A DNA stretch of 64,000 nucleotides. Origin: Henriciella marina. GTDB taxonomy: Bacteria; Pseudomonadota; Alphaproteobacteria; Caulobacterales; Hyphomonadaceae. The notes under the pieces are model-generated. The model saw only the letters and a program-made list of their open reading frames with translations. It searched no databases and was not told where the DNA came from. Shown one piece after another: positions 18,334 to 29,671 of the stretch. The stretch is taken from NCBI RefSeq assembly GCF_027213945.1, contig NZ_JAPWGW010000004.1, positions 310,001 to 374,000 on the forward strand, written 5' to 3'. Position 1 is the stretch's first letter. Every line of letters starts with the position of its first letter. Both the position numbers and the translations under genes were made by a program.

Positions 18334-20231
18334 GTGTCCGGATTGACCCGGGCCTTGTAGGAAGCAAGTGCGTTCTCGTTGACCTGAAGCTCTACGTCGC
18401 TCTGGATGCCTGCAAGGAAAGCGCTGAACAGATCGTTGCCAATCGAATCCTGAAGCTCCTGCGACGCGGATATAGCGGCCTCGTCTGAAGCGAGGTCGAC
18501 CCGATTGATTTCGACAAGCTGGATAAGCGCAACCGTGTCGCCAAGGCTAAGCGGCGCGTTGACGACATTGCCTTCCTCGCGCAGCGAGAAGACAGCCCCT
18601 GCAAGTGCTGGCGGAATTCCGCTTTCTGGCGAAGGATTGCGGGTAAAGAGAATGTCTGGTGACGAAAGCTCCGCACCGTACTCGGCTGCAGCCTCAGCGA
18701 AGGTCGCCTCGCCGCTTTCGACGCGTTGCTTGACTGCATCTGCAGCCTCGGCCAGCGCGGTTGTGCGCCGTTGAGCTGCAAGGCCGGTGCGAAGATCATC
18801 GCGGATCTCTTCCAGATCAGGCGTAAATGGTTCAATGATCTCGTCGACGCGAACGATGAAAGCACTTTCGTCCTGTCCGAAGCGGGAGGTCTTTCCACCT
18901 TCGGTAAGCTCGAAGGCCCGCTGCAGGATCGCAGCATCCTGCTGAAGCACGCCGAGTTGGCGGCCGACACGGGTCGTCCCGTTGCGTTCAACAGGCGCAA
19001 AGCTTAGCACGGGCGTGCCCATCTCCTCGCCGATTTCCTCAAGGCTTGCGCCAGTACCGATCAGATTATCGAGACGCGTAATGGAGTCGTAGTATAGGCC
19101 GACAGCCTGTTCACGCGAAAGCGTGTCGACGATTTCCTGCCGCACGTCTTCAAACGGCTCCACGTCACCAGGCGTGATTCCTTCCAGGCGGGCTACGGTG
19201 AAGAAGCGACCAGATTCGAAAGGTCCGAAAATGCCACCCACCGACGCAGTCGGCGCAAAAAGGCGTTCTGCGAGCGACTCATTAGACACGGAGGTCTGGA
19301 GCCCTGAGCGCTCGGTAGAGGAGACAAGGTCGCTGACCGTGGAGGCATCCGCGCCGCCGGCGATGCGACCGAGTTGAGCTCTCGCAGCCTCTTCACTTGC
19401 GAACACAAATTCTGTCCAGGTACGCGTGTCAGGCCCAGCATACTCGCGGCTTTTGACGGACTCATAGTACGCGAGCAGCTCGTCCTCGGCGAATTCCGAT
19501 TGGTTCAGAAAATCATCTACACTGAGTTGGATGAGGCTGATGCGACGGCGCTGCGGGTTTTCCAGTTCGGCACGCCGTTCATCGTAAAAAGTTGTGAGTT
19601 CCTCATCCGTAATGGGATCGGGGTCTGGCAGGTCGTCAAAAGTCAGGAAGAACCACTGCGCCTTGCGTTCCTCGTTGGCGAAGCCGGACTGCAGGCGTAC
19701 GATTGAATCTGGCGATTGCAGAGCGGCGCCAACAGAGCGCCTGATACGACCAATAGACAGGTCGCGGCGCAAGAAGCTCTCGAAGCTCGCTGGAGTGAAT
19801 CCACTCTGGTTCAGCAAACCTCGGTAAAGAACGGGATCGAAGGACCCGGTATCGCTCTGAAAAGCCTCGTCTTCACGAATGGTCTGAAGGACTGCCTCAT
19901 CAGTTGCGCGAGCACCGATACTGTCGGCGTATGCGATCAGAATGGTCTGGAAGAGCTCACGCTGGAAAATCTGGTCGACAATTCCACGTTCTGTTGCCTG
20001 AGCCTTGCTGATGGCGCGCCCGCGATCATCCGTGGCCGTCCGCAACTGGCGTTCGACTTCCCGATCAAATTGAGCCTCCGTCAGCTCGACATCACCCGCG
20101 GAGGCGAGATTATTGCCGATCCCGCCCGAGAAGACATCTGTTACGCCCCACGCGCCCATGGCAACGATGATTAGGAGGAAGAGAAGCCCCGCCAGTTTGG
20201 AACGGAGCATGTTGCGGATCATGGTCAGCAT
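18330..20231 (-). CDS. ppiD: PpiD-like membrane-anchored peptidyl-prolyl isomerase / SurA-N protein
   Basis: Periplasmic folding factor held in the inner membrane. From ATG 20231 it has 633 residues: a short cytosolic start (MLTMIRNMLRSK), one helix (about 13-35, LAGLLFLLIIVAMGAWGV), a SurA-like N-terminal region, and a parvulin-type central domain that looks degenerate. The start at 20231 is preferred over the longer frame from 20303 because the anchor follows directly; ATG 20222 is also possible. It leads the run ppiD-trpE-trpG-hydrolase-trpD-trpC and overlaps trpE. The same ppiD-trpE linkage occurs in other alphaproteobacteria. Confidence 0.88.
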   Translation of the reverse strand: MLTMIRNMLRSKLAGLLFLLIIVAMGAWGVTDVFSGGIGNNLASAGDVELTEAQFDREVERQLRTATDDRGRAISKAQATERGIVDQIFQRELFQTILIAYADSIGARATDEAVLQTIREDEAFQSDTGSFDPVLYRGLLNQSGFTPASFESFLRRDLSIGRIRRSVGAALQSPDSIVRLQSGFANEERKAQWFFLTFDDLPDPDPITDEELTTFYDERRAELENPQRRRISLIQLSVDDFLNQSEFAEDELLAYYESVKSREYAGPDTRTWTEFVFASEEAARAQLGRIAGGADASTVSDLVSSTERSGLQTSVSNESLAERLFAPTASVGGIFGPFESGRFFTVARLEGITPGDVEPFEDVRQEIVDTLSREQAVGLYYDSITRLDNLIGTGASLEEIGEEMGTPVLSFAPVERNGTTRVGRQLGVLQQDAAILQRAFELTEGGKTSRFGQDESAFIVRVDEIIEPFTPDLEEIRDDLRTGLAAQRRTTALAEAADAVKQRVESGEATFAEAAAEYGAELSSPDILFTRNPSPESGIPPALAGAVFSLREEGNVVNAPLSLGDTVALIQLVEINRVDLASDEAAISASQELQDSIGNDLFSAFLAGIQSDVELQVNENALASYKARVNPDT

Positions 20232-20242
20232 ATGCCGATAGC

Positions 20243-20286
20243 CTCGCCTATAACCTTGTAAGCAGCCGAACTGCTTGCTAGGCGAG
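20243..20286. repeat. Nested inverted repeats between ppiD and tpiA
   Basis: An outer 8-base inverted repeat (CTCGCCTA at 20243-20250 with TAGGCGAG at 20279-20286) encloses a second 6-base one (AAGCAG at 20260-20265 with CTGCTT at 20271-20276, loop CCGAA). Both arms are perfect. The element fills half of the 87-base divergent gap and could be an operator for both genes or an RNA structure in either leader. Confidence 0.6.
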
Positions 20287-20318
20287 CGCGCTGGGAGTTG
20301 CAAGAGATGGAGAGCGGC

Positions 20319-21074
20319 ATGGTCAGGCCCTTGATTGCGGGTAACTGGAAAATGAATGGCCTGTCAGGCGACAGCGATACCATTTCGCAGATAGCTAAGG
20401 GCCTGGAAGGTCTGGATGACGTGGCTGACTGCCTGATCTGTCCGCCGGCGACTCTCATTTCGAAAGCCGCCGACACCGCATCGCGCACGCGCCTGAAGGT
20501 CGGGGCACAGGATTGCCACGCCAATGTCTCCGGAGCGCATACAGGCGACGTCTCAGCAGAGATGATCGCTGACATCGGTGCGACCTACGTCATCGTTGGA
20601 CATTCCGAGCGCCGCGCTGATTACCAAGAAAGCAATGAGATTATTGCTGCCAAGGCGGAGGCTGCCTTTCGCGCCGGTCTTGTGCCGATTATCTGTATTG
20701 GCGAGACGCTTGATGAGCGCGAAGCGGGGCAGACGATCGAAGTCGTCTCCTCTCAGCTGGCAGGGTCGATCCCTGCTGGCGCTTTCGGCAGGGCCTTTGT
20801 TGTCGCCTATGAACCTGTCTGGGCAATCGGCACGGGCAAGGTCGCGTCCGTCGATCAGGTTGAGGAAGTGCACAACAAGATTCGCGAGATTCTTGGAGGG
20901 CGCTTTCCGGGTCAGGCTGATGAGACACCAATTCTCTATGGTGGCTCCATGAAACCTGGCAATGCTGCTGAACTTCTGGCTGTCAGCAATGTCGATGGGG
21001 GCCTCATTGGCGGAGCAAGCTTGAAAGCCGATGACTTTCTGGCCATCTACGGCGCTTGTGTCAGCGCAAAGTGA
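20319..21074 (+). CDS. tpiA: Triosephosphate isomerase
   Basis: Interconverts dihydroxyacetone phosphate and glyceraldehyde 3-phosphate. The start is ATG 20319 ([13 protein letters not shown]) with GGAG six bases upstream; the in-frame extension to 20298 is not family-like. The 251-residue barrel holds the catalytic Lys in AGNWKMN, the catalytic His in VGHSERR near residue 95, the catalytic Glu in [11 protein letters not shown] near residue 165, and the phosphate loop GGSMKPGN. It is the first gene of a long + strand run. Confidence 0.97.
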   Translation: MVRPLIAGNWKMNGLSGDSDTISQIAKGLEGLDDVADCLICPPATLISKAADTASRTRLKVGAQDCHANVSGAHTGDVSAEMIADIGATYVIVGHSERRADYQESNEIIAAKAEAAFRAGLVPIICIGETLDEREAGQTIEVVSSQLAGSIPAGAFGRAFVVAYEPVWAIGTGKVASVDQVEEVHNKIREILGGRFPGQADETPILYGGSMKPGNAAELLAVSNVDGGLIGGASLKADDFLAIYGACVSAK

Positions 21075-21141
21075 GCTTCAGGGCTTGGCCTTGGCGTCTG
21101 AAAAGCCTATCGGGCGCGATTGAGATATTCAGGGACGATCC

Positions 21142-21648
21142 ATGACCGTTATTCTCGTCATTCACATTCTGGCAAGCCTCGTGCTGGTCGGTGTCGTACT
21201 CATGCAGCGCTCCGAAGGCGGCGCTCTTGGTGTAGGCGGTGGCGGCGGAGGAGGCGGCGGTGGCCTGATGTCAGGACGCGGCGCAGCTGGCGCACTTGTT
21301 CGAACGACGATTATCTTTGGTGCGATATTCTTCATTACGAGTCTGGTGCTGACCACGATCACGACTCGTAATCTTGGTGACCAACGCACCGATGTAGAGC
21401 GGGCGCTGGATGATGAGTTTGGCGGCTCAGACGCCGGTGGGTTTGATCTCGACGATCCGACGTCGCCGCTTCTGGATGACGATCCGGTCGCCATGCCGTC
21501 TCAGCAGGACGCTGAGCCGGTGCTTCCAGAAACGGAACGGGATACGAGTGACCCGCTCGCCGCTGACGTTCCGGCTGACATCAGGGAGCCAAGTGGCGTC
21601 GAAACAGAGCAGGGCGAAGATACGGCTGACGCGCCGACGCAGCCCTAA
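21142..21648 (+). CDS. secG: Protein translocase subunit SecG with Gly-rich loop and acidic tail
   Basis: Small subunit of the SecYEG channel. It has two membrane helices (about residues 2-22 and 52-72) joined by a loop with the family motif MQRSEGGALG, then a run of ten Gly. The C-terminal 90 residues are rich in Asp, Glu and Pro and look disordered. The total of 168 residues is longer than the roughly 110 in E. coli, the difference being the acidic tail. It lies between tpiA and pyrG, a common order in this class. Confidence 0.93.
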   Translation: MTVILVIHILASLVLVGVVLMQRSEGGALGVGGGGGGGGGGLMSGRGAAGALVRTTIIFGAIFFITSLVLTTITTRNLGDQRTDVERALDDEFGGSDAGGFDLDDPTSPLLDDDPVAMPSQQDAEPVLPETERDTSDPLAADVPADIREPSGVETEQGEDTADAPTQP

Positions 21649-21701
21649 CGCAAAGCAACGTCATTGCGCGTGTGCGCCGTGACGCGAATCGGGCAAACTG
21701 A

Positions 21702-23342
<1,641 letters not shown>

Positions 23343-23361
23343 CGGGTTGCATTTGGCGAGT

Positions 23362-23389
23362 CGCGCGGATATACGCGCGGTTTGATTTT
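23362..23389 (+). terminator. Likely intrinsic terminator after pyrG
   Basis: CGCGCG at 23362-23367 pairs with CGCGCG at 23374-23379 around a GATATA loop, followed by a T-rich stretch (TTTGATTTT). It begins 20 bases after the pyrG stop and would separate pyrG from rpmF. Confidence 0.6.
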
Positions 23390-23392
23390 CAC

Positions 23393-23408
23393 GTAGTGTT
23401 CCCACTAC
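23393..23408 (+). promoter_or_regulatory. Perfect small hairpin in the rpmF leader
   Basis: GTAGTG (23393-23398) and CACTAC (23403-23408) form a perfect 6-base stem with a TTCC loop, 20 bases before the rpmF start codon. It may be an mRNA structure controlling L32 synthesis or an operator; the sequence alone does not decide. Confidence 0.4.
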
Positions 23409-23428
23409 ACACAAACTGGAACGACAAA

Positions 23429-23608
23429 ATGGCAGTCCCTAAGCGAAAAACGACGCCGTCCAAGCGCAACATGCGCCGTGCGCACGACCGTCTGTCCGCC
23501 CCGACCTTCATCGAAGACGCTGATTCCGGCGAGCTTCGTCGTCCGCACCACATCGATCTGAAGACCGGTGTCTATCGCGGCCGCCAGATCCTTGAGCCAA
23601 AGGACTAA
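23429..23608 (+). CDS. rpmF: 50S ribosomal protein L32
   Basis: Small protein of the large ribosomal subunit. The 59-residue product begins [20 protein letters not shown], the signature of L32, and ends with the alphaproteobacterial [16 protein letters not shown] type. It lacks the zinc-binding Cys pairs of some L32 forms. The start is ATG 23429; the frame extends upstream without family support. It sits alone between two terminator-like hairpins, so it probably has its own transcript. Confidence 0.97.
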   Translation: MAVPKRKTTPSKRNMRRAHDRLSAPTFIEDADSGELRRPHHIDLKTGVYRGRQILEPKD

Positions 23609-23656
23609 CGCCACGCGCAGTCTTGCGCTGCGTGGTGACACAAAGTAACCGACATG

Positions 23657-23681
23657 GCGCCCCTGGGAGACCGGGGGCGTT
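23657..23681 (+). terminator. Possible terminator between rpmF and eno
   Basis: CGCCCC at 23658-23663 pairs with GGGGCG at 23674-23679, with an inner GG/CC pair extending the stem. Only a weak T stretch follows, so termination would be inefficient. Confidence 0.35.
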
Positions 23682-23695
23682 GTCATATCTGCTGA

Positions 23696-24994
<1,299 letters not shown>

Positions 24995-25010
24995 GGCAGC
25001 CACGCGCCCA

Positions 25011-25025
25011 TTAAGAGTAAATTTA
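25011..25025 (+). promoter_or_regulatory. CtrA-like site (TTAA-N7-TTTA) upstream of ftsB
   Basis: TTAA, seven bases, then TTTA resembles the CtrA consensus TTAA-N7-TTAA with one mismatch. It lies 49 bases upstream of the cell-division gene ftsB. An A/T-rich chance match is possible, so this is a suggestion only. Confidence 0.3.
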
Positions 25026-25037
25026 CCCAAATGGATT

Positions 25038-25073
25038 CCTCTGCCGATTCGCTTGTCGGCAGAGGTTTCTTTT
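25038..25073 (+). terminator. Perfect 10-bp hairpin with U tract that also holds the ftsB ribosome-binding site
   Basis: CCTCTGCCGA (25038-25047) and TCGGCAGAGG (25056-25065) pair perfectly around an 8-base loop, and TTTCTTTT follows, the form of an intrinsic terminator for eno. The ftsB ATG comes directly after the T tract. The only good Shine-Dalgarno (AGAGG, 25061-25065) lies in the 3' arm, eight bases before the ATG, so folding would hide it. Confidence 0.8.
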
Positions 25074-25373
25074 ATGACCCCCAAATATGCAGCAGCAGGC
25101 ATCTCCGCGCTGATCGCATACTTTGCGTATCACGCCTTTGCGGGTGAGCAGGGCCTTGGGCGCTGGACCGATCTGCAACAGGAACTGTCAGAGAAGCAGG
25201 CGGAGCTTGATGCCATCACGGCAGCGAATGACGTGCTGCGCCGGGACATTGCGCGCCTGACGCCGGGCCGGGTCGATCCGGATCTCGTTGAAATCATGGC
25301 GCGTGAAGACCTTAATCTGGTCTACGCCGATGAGATTATTATCATAAATGACAGCTCCGGGGCTGCATTTTGA
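25074..25373 (+). CDS. ftsB: Septum formation initiator / cell-division protein FtsB
   Basis: Bitopic division protein acting with FtsL and FtsQ at the septum. The 99-residue product has a short cytosolic start, one membrane helix (about residues 5-23), then a periplasmic coiled coil (LQQELSEKQAELDAITAANDVLRRDI) and the conserved D-P-D-L-V-E-I-M-A-R-E segment. Start ATG 25074 is chosen over a TTG at 25053 because the latter lies inside the hairpin loop and adds no family residues. Gene position between eno and pdhA is typical of alphaproteobacteria. Confidence 0.9.
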   Translation: MTPKYAAAGISALIAYFAYHAFAGEQGLGRWTDLQQELSEKQAELDAITAANDVLRRDIARLTPGRVDPDLVEIMAREDLNLVYADEIIIINDSSGAAF

Positions 25374-25408
25374 CATAGGTGCTAAAACTGGACGAAGGCT
25401 ACCTTCGG
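25370..25408 (+). promoter_or_regulatory. Possible pdh operon promoter/leader elements
   Basis: A perfect -35-like TTGACA (25370-25375) overlaps the ftsB stop, and a 6-base hairpin (CGAAGG 25393-25398 with CCTTCG 25402-25407, loop CTA) follows. No convincing -10 element stands at the right distance, so promoter activity is uncertain. Confidence 0.3.
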
Positions 25409-25442
25409 GGTACATAAAGGAGGCTTGATAAAGGGAGGCCTC

Positions 25443-26462
25443 ATGGCCAAAACGCCGTCCAGAAGCAAGACTTCCAAATCTCCACCAAAGCTGCAGCGTG
25501 ACGAAGCGCTGAAATACTATCGCGACATGCTGTTGATCCGCCGTTTTGAGGAACGGGCCGGTCAACTTTACGGCATGGGCAAGATTGCCGGGTTCTGTCA
25601 CCTCTATATCGGTCAGGAAGCCGTCGTTACTGGCATGCAGGCCTGCCTGAAAGAAGGCGACCAGATCGTCACCGGCTACCGCGACCACGGACATATGCTC
25701 GCCTGCGACATGGACCCGAAAGGCGTCATGGCGGAGCTGACCGGCCGTAAGGACGGCTACTCAAAGGGCAAGGGCGGCTCGATGCACATGTTCTCGCGGG
25801 AGAAGAATTTTTTCGGCGGACACGGCATCGTTGGCGCGCAGGTGCCCATCGGTACGGGTCTTGGCTTCTCCAACAAATATCGCGGTACCGACAATATCTG
25901 CGTGACTTATTTCGGCGACGGCGCGGCCAATCAGGGGCAGGTCTATGAGAGCTTCAACATGGCGTCCTTGTGGGACTTGCCCGTCGTCTATGTGATCGAG
26001 AACAACCAGTATGCGATGGGCACGAGCGTTGCCCGCGCATCGGCCGAAACCGAGCTATTCAAGCGCGGTATTTCCTTCGAGATAGAAGGCGAGGAAGTCG
26101 ACGGCATGGACGTCTATGCCGTGAAAGCGGCTGGCGAGAAGGCCGTGAAATATGCGCGGTCCGGCAAAGGGCCATACATCCTCGAAATGAAGACCTATCG
26201 CTATCGCGGCCATTCCATGTCCGACCCGGCAAAGTACCGCAAGCGTGAAGAAGTTGACGATATCCGCACCCATCATGACCCGATTGATGGTCTCAAAGGA
26301 CGTATCCTCGAACAGGAAATTGCCACCGAGGAAGAGCTCAAGGATCTCGACAAGGAGATCAAGGAACTCGTGAAGGACGCTGCGGATTTCTCCTTGGATA
26401 GTCCTGAGCCGGATCCGGAAGAACTCTGGACAGATGTGTTGCGAGAAGTGGAGTCGGCCTGA
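25443..26462 (+). CDS. pdhA: Pyruvate dehydrogenase E1 component, alpha subunit
   Basis: Thiamine-diphosphate half of the decarboxylating E1 of the pyruvate dehydrogenase complex. The 339-residue product starts at ATG 25443 with GGGAGG just upstream. The TPP motif runs from [12 protein letters not shown] to [11 protein letters not shown] (about residues 155-195), and [11 protein letters not shown] is the regulatory loop region of the alpha subunit. The N-terminal 20 residues are Lys- and Ser-rich and likely disordered. Its TGA shares a base with the pdhB start (TGATG). Heterotetrameric E1 of this kind is usual in alphaproteobacteria. Confidence 0.96.
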   Translation: MAKTPSRSKTSKSPPKLQRDEALKYYRDMLLIRRFEERAGQLYGMGKIAGFCHLYIGQEAVVTGMQACLKEGDQIVTGYRDHGHMLACDMDPKGVMAELTGRKDGYSKGKGGSMHMFSREKNFFGGHGIVGAQVPIGTGLGFSNKYRGTDNICVTYFGDGAANQGQVYESFNMASLWDLPVVYVIENNQYAMGTSVARASAETELFKRGISFEIEGEEVDGMDVYAVKAAGEKAVKYARSGKGPYILEMKTYRYRGHSMSDPAKYRKREEVDDIRTHHDPIDGLKGRILEQEIATEEELKDLDKEIKELVKDAADFSLDSPEPDPEELWTDVLREVESA

Positions 26463-27892
26463 TGGCTATTGATATTCTGATGCCGGCCCTGTCGCCGACA
26501 ATGGAAGAGGGCACGCTCGCGCGCTGGCTCAAGAAAGAAGGCGACGAAATCTCGTCAGGCGACGTCATCGCTGAAATTGAGACGGACAAAGCGACGATGG
26601 AAGTCGAAGCTGTCGATGAAGGCACGCTCGCCAAGATCCTCGTGCCTGAAGGGACCGAGAATGTGAAGGTGAATGCGGTCATCGCACGTCTCGCAGAGGA
26701 AGGCGAAAGCGCCGACGATATCGATGGTGTGCCCGAATCTGACGATGGCGAGAAGACGTCAAAAGCGCAGACTGAAGCCAAGAACGCGACTGAGACTGAA
26801 GGTGATGATGACGACAGCGACGACGCTTCATCAGGAGAGGAGGCCTCTGCGCCGCCAAAGCCTGATGAAGACTCACTGACCGACCCGGACGTGCCTGAGG
26901 GCACGAACTTCGTCGACACGAGCGTGCGGGATGCGCTTCGCGATGCAATGGCAGAAGAGATGCGCCGGGACGAGACTGTCTTCGTTATGGGCGAAGAAGT
27001 TGCAGAGTATCAGGGCGCCTATAAGGTCACCCGTGAGCTTCTACAGGAGTTTGGCGATAAGCGCGTCGTCGACACGCCGATTACGGAGCATGGCTTTGCG
27101 GGTCTCGGTGTCGGCGCGGCCTTTGGCGGCCTCAAGCCTGTCGTTGAGTTCATGACCTTCAACTTCGCGATGCAGGCGATCGACCAGATCATCAACTCGG
27201 CAGCCAAGACGCTTTACATGTCCGGTGGCCAGATGGGTTGCCCGATCGTGTTCCGCGGTCCTAACGGGGCGGCTTCTCGCGTGGCTGCCCAGCACAGCCA
27301 GGACTACTCGTCCTGGTATGCGCATGTGCCCGGCCTGAAAGTCGTTGCGCCTTACGATGCGGCTGATGCGAAAGGTCTTCTCAAGGCGGCAATCCGTGAT
27401 CCGAACCCGGTCGTCTTCCTTGAGCATGAGTTGCTCTATGGCGAGAGCTTCCCGGTTCCCGACATAGAGGATTATGTCCTGCCAATCGGTAAGGCCCGCG
27501 TGCGGCGTCCGGGCACGGACGTGACGCTGGTTGCCCATTCCCGCATGGTTGGGTTTGCGCTTCAGGCAGCCGAAAAGCTTGCTGAAGACGGCATCGAAGC
27601 AGAGGTCATCGACCTTCGTTCGCTGCGTCCGCTCGACACGGCGACCGTCATAGAAAGCGTAAAGAAAACCAACCGCATCGTGACGTGTGAGGAAGGCTGG
27701 CGCTTCATGGGTGTGGGTGCTGAAATCTGCGCGACAGTGGTGAACGAAGCGTTCGATTACCTCGATGCGCCTCCAACCCGCGTGCATCAGAAAGATGTGC
27801 CGCTTCCATACGCTGCGAACCTTGAGGCGATGAGCCTTCCGGGCACCGCAGACATTATTAAGGCGGCCAAGCAGGTGTGTTATGTCAAGTGA
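26462..27892 (+). CDS. pdhB: Pyruvate dehydrogenase E1 beta subunit with N-terminal lipoyl domain
   Basis: Beta subunit of E1. Residues 1-80 form a lipoyl domain with the modified Lys in [13 protein letters not shown]; residues about 85-145 are an acidic flexible linker; the transketolase-like domain follows ([34 protein letters not shown]) with the C-terminal domain [16 protein letters not shown] lipoylated E1 beta is a feature seen in alphaproteobacterial complexes. The lipoyl domain is nearly the same as that of PdhC. Its end overlaps the next gene by 11 bases. Confidence 0.97.
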   Translation: MAIDILMPALSPTMEEGTLARWLKKEGDEISSGDVIAEIETDKATMEVEAVDEGTLAKILVPEGTENVKVNAVIARLAEEGESADDIDGVPESDDGEKTSKAQTEAKNATETEGDDDDSDDASSGEEASAPPKPDEDSLTDPDVPEGTNFVDTSVRDALRDAMAEEMRRDETVFVMGEEVAEYQGAYKVTRELLQEFGDKRVVDTPITEHGFAGLGVGAAFGGLKPVVEFMTFNFAMQAIDQIINSAAKTLYMSGGQMGCPIVFRGPNGAASRVAAQHSQDYSSWYAHVPGLKVVAPYDAADAKGLLKAAIRDPNPVVFLEHELLYGESFPVPDIEDYVLPIGKARVRRPGTDVTLVAHSRMVGFALQAAEKLAEDGIEAEVIDLRSLRPLDTATVIESVKKTNRIVTCEEGWRFMGVGAEICATVVNEAFDYLDAPPTRVHQKDVPLPYAANLEAMSLPGTADIIKAAKQVCYVK

Positions 27893-28205
27893 TCACAAAG
27901 AACTCTCTAAGCCCGGCACCATCCAGCAGGACGCCTTCGCGCAGGAAATGATCCGCTTCTGGATCTCGAACAATCAGGACCATGTGAGCCTGAAAGTCGG
28001 TGCCTCGGGCGACCCAGAAAAAGAACCACCCATGTGGGGCTTCATGTTGGCTGACATCGCCAAGCATGTGACCCGCGTGCTGCGCGAACAGAATCCTGAC
28101 GGTCCGTCTGCTCAGGAGATCATGGAGCAGATCCTTGGCGGTATTGGCGAAAGACTGCGCCATGCGCCGGACCTCTCGGGCACCACGATCAAGGGCAAGA
28201 GCTAA
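27882..28205 (+). CDS. DUF5076-like small protein inside the pdh operon
   Basis: A 107-residue soluble protein of unknown function. It contains [22 protein letters not shown] and [15 protein letters not shown], which I recall as the DUF5076 pattern (from memory, not searched). It overlaps pdhB by 11 bases and shares a base with the pdhC start (TAATG), so it must be cotranslated with the complex. Its place argues for a role in assembling or tuning pyruvate dehydrogenase, but no catalytic motif is visible. Confidence 0.8.
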   Translation: MSSDHKELSKPGTIQQDAFAQEMIRFWISNNQDHVSLKVGASGDPEKEPPMWGFMLADIAKHVTRVLREQNPDGPSAQEIMEQILGGIGERLRHAPDLSGTTIKGKS

Positions 28206-29656
28206 TGGCCATCAATATTACCATGCCCGCACTTTCTCCGACGATGGAGGAAGGCACGCTGGCTCGCTGGATGGTGAAGCCCGGCGATACGATCTCTTCG
28301 GGTGACGTCATCGCGGAGATTGAAACCGACAAGGCGACGATGGAAGTTGAAGCCGTCGATGAGGGCACCATAGCCAAGATCGTCATTGAAGCCGGCACGG
28401 AAGGCGTGAAGGTCAATTCGGTCATCGCCGTGCTCGCTGAAGAGGGCGAAGACCCGGACGATGTGGAAGCGCCCGAAGCGGAGGCGTCTGGCGGCGCAGA
28501 TGAAGGCGACGACGCTTCTGAAGGTGACAAGATCGAGGAGGCTGAAAAGCCTTCCAAGTCAAAAGAGAAAAAGGTTTCCGACGAAAAGCCCGAGAAGAGC
28601 GATGCCGAGCCCACGACCTCAATAGGTGAGACCGCTCAGAAGCCTCGCGAAGCCGAAGGTAAGGACCTTCGCAAGGAGCTTGAAGGCACATCGCCAAAGC
28701 TCGCCGATGTCGGAAGTGGCAAGGACCGCATAAAGGCGAGCCCGTTGGCGCGCCGTATTGCAGCGCTGCGTGATATTGATCTCTCCAAGCTTGAAGGCTC
28801 TGGCCCGCGCGGACGGATCGTGAAGGCAGACGTCGAAGCCGCAGAACCCAGCAAGAAACAGGTAGCTTCCGAGAAGAAGGCGTCAGACGCTCCAGCCGAT
28901 ACGCCGAAAGCTGCGCCTGATGGCCTGATCCTGCCGCAGGTGCTCGACGACCGTGTCTACGATCCTGAGAGCTATGAGCTGAAACCGCTCGACGGCATGC
29001 GCAAGACGGTGGCAAAACGCCTGACCCAGAGCTTCATGCAGGTCCCGCATTTCCCACTGAACGTCGATATCAAGCTCGACAAGCTTCTCGCTTCACGCGC
29101 CGATATCAATGAGGCCGCACCTGAGGGCGTGAAGATTTCGGTCAATGACATGCTGATCAAGGCATCTGCCCTGGCGCTGATGTCAGAGCCAGATTGCAAT
29201 GCAAGCTTCACCGACAAGGGCATCGCCTATCACAAGTCGGCGCATATTTCGGTGGCAGTCGCGATTGATGGCGGCCTCATCACGCCGGTGATCCGAGACG
29301 CGCAAACCAAGGGTCTTGCGACGATTTCAAGAGAGATGAAGGATCTCGCCACGCGCGCGCGTGAGCGCAAGCTGAAGCCTCAGGAATATTCTGGCGGGAC
29401 GTTCTCGATTTCAAATCTCGGCATGTTCGGTATCAAATCGTTCGGCTCGATCATTAATCAGCCCGAAGGCATGATCCTGTCTGTCGGGGCAGGGGAGAAG
29501 CGCGCCGTCGTCAATGAGGCCGATGAGGTCTTGCCGGCAACGGTGATGACCGTGACGCTGTCATGCGACCACCGCGTCATTGGCGGGGCAGAGGGGGCCA
29601 AATGGCTCGCCGCATTCAAGCGCTACGTCGAACACCCGCAGAGCATGCTGCTTTAG
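28205..29656 (+). CDS. pdhC: Dihydrolipoamide acetyltransferase, E2 of pyruvate dehydrogenase
   Basis: Core of the complex; moves acetyl groups from lipoamide to CoA. One lipoyl domain (residues 1-80, Lys in ETDKATM), an acidic Lys/Glu-rich linker, the E1/E3-binding domain near residues 178-212 ([21 protein letters not shown]), a second linker, and the acyltransferase domain from about residue 255 ([24 protein letters not shown]). The catalytic motif reads DHRVIGG, where the family has DHRxxDG, so the conserved Asp is Gly. The rest of the domain looks intact and ends MLL as usual. Confidence 0.95.
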   Translation: MAINITMPALSPTMEEGTLARWMVKPGDTISSGDVIAEIETDKATMEVEAVDEGTIAKIVIEAGTEGVKVNSVIAVLAEEGEDPDDVEAPEAEASGGADEGDDASEGDKIEEAEKPSKSKEKKVSDEKPEKSDAEPTTSIGETAQKPREAEGKDLRKELEGTSPKLADVGSGKDRIKASPLARRIAALRDIDLSKLEGSGPRGRIVKADVEAAEPSKKQVASEKKASDAPADTPKAAPDGLILPQVLDDRVYDPESYELKPLDGMRKTVAKRLTQSFMQVPHFPLNVDIKLDKLLASRADINEAAPEGVKISVNDMLIKASALALMSEPDCNASFTDKGIAYHKSAHISVAVAIDGGLITPVIRDAQTKGLATISREMKDLATRARERKLKPQEYSGGTFSISNLGMFGIKSFGSIINQPEGMILSVGAGEKRAVVNEADEVLPATVMTVTLSCDHRVIGGAEGAKWLAAFKRYVEHPQSMLL

Positions 29657-29671
29657 AACTGGAGGCCAAGA

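Noticed and set aside
25053-25073. TTG start for ftsB seven codons upstream
   Set aside because: It would start inside the terminator loop with no ribosome-binding site; the ATG at 25074 has AGAGG at good spacing.
25393-25407. pdhA leader hairpin as a riboswitch
   Set aside because: A 6-base stem with a 3-base loop is too small for a ligand-binding RNA, and no conserved riboswitch core is visible.
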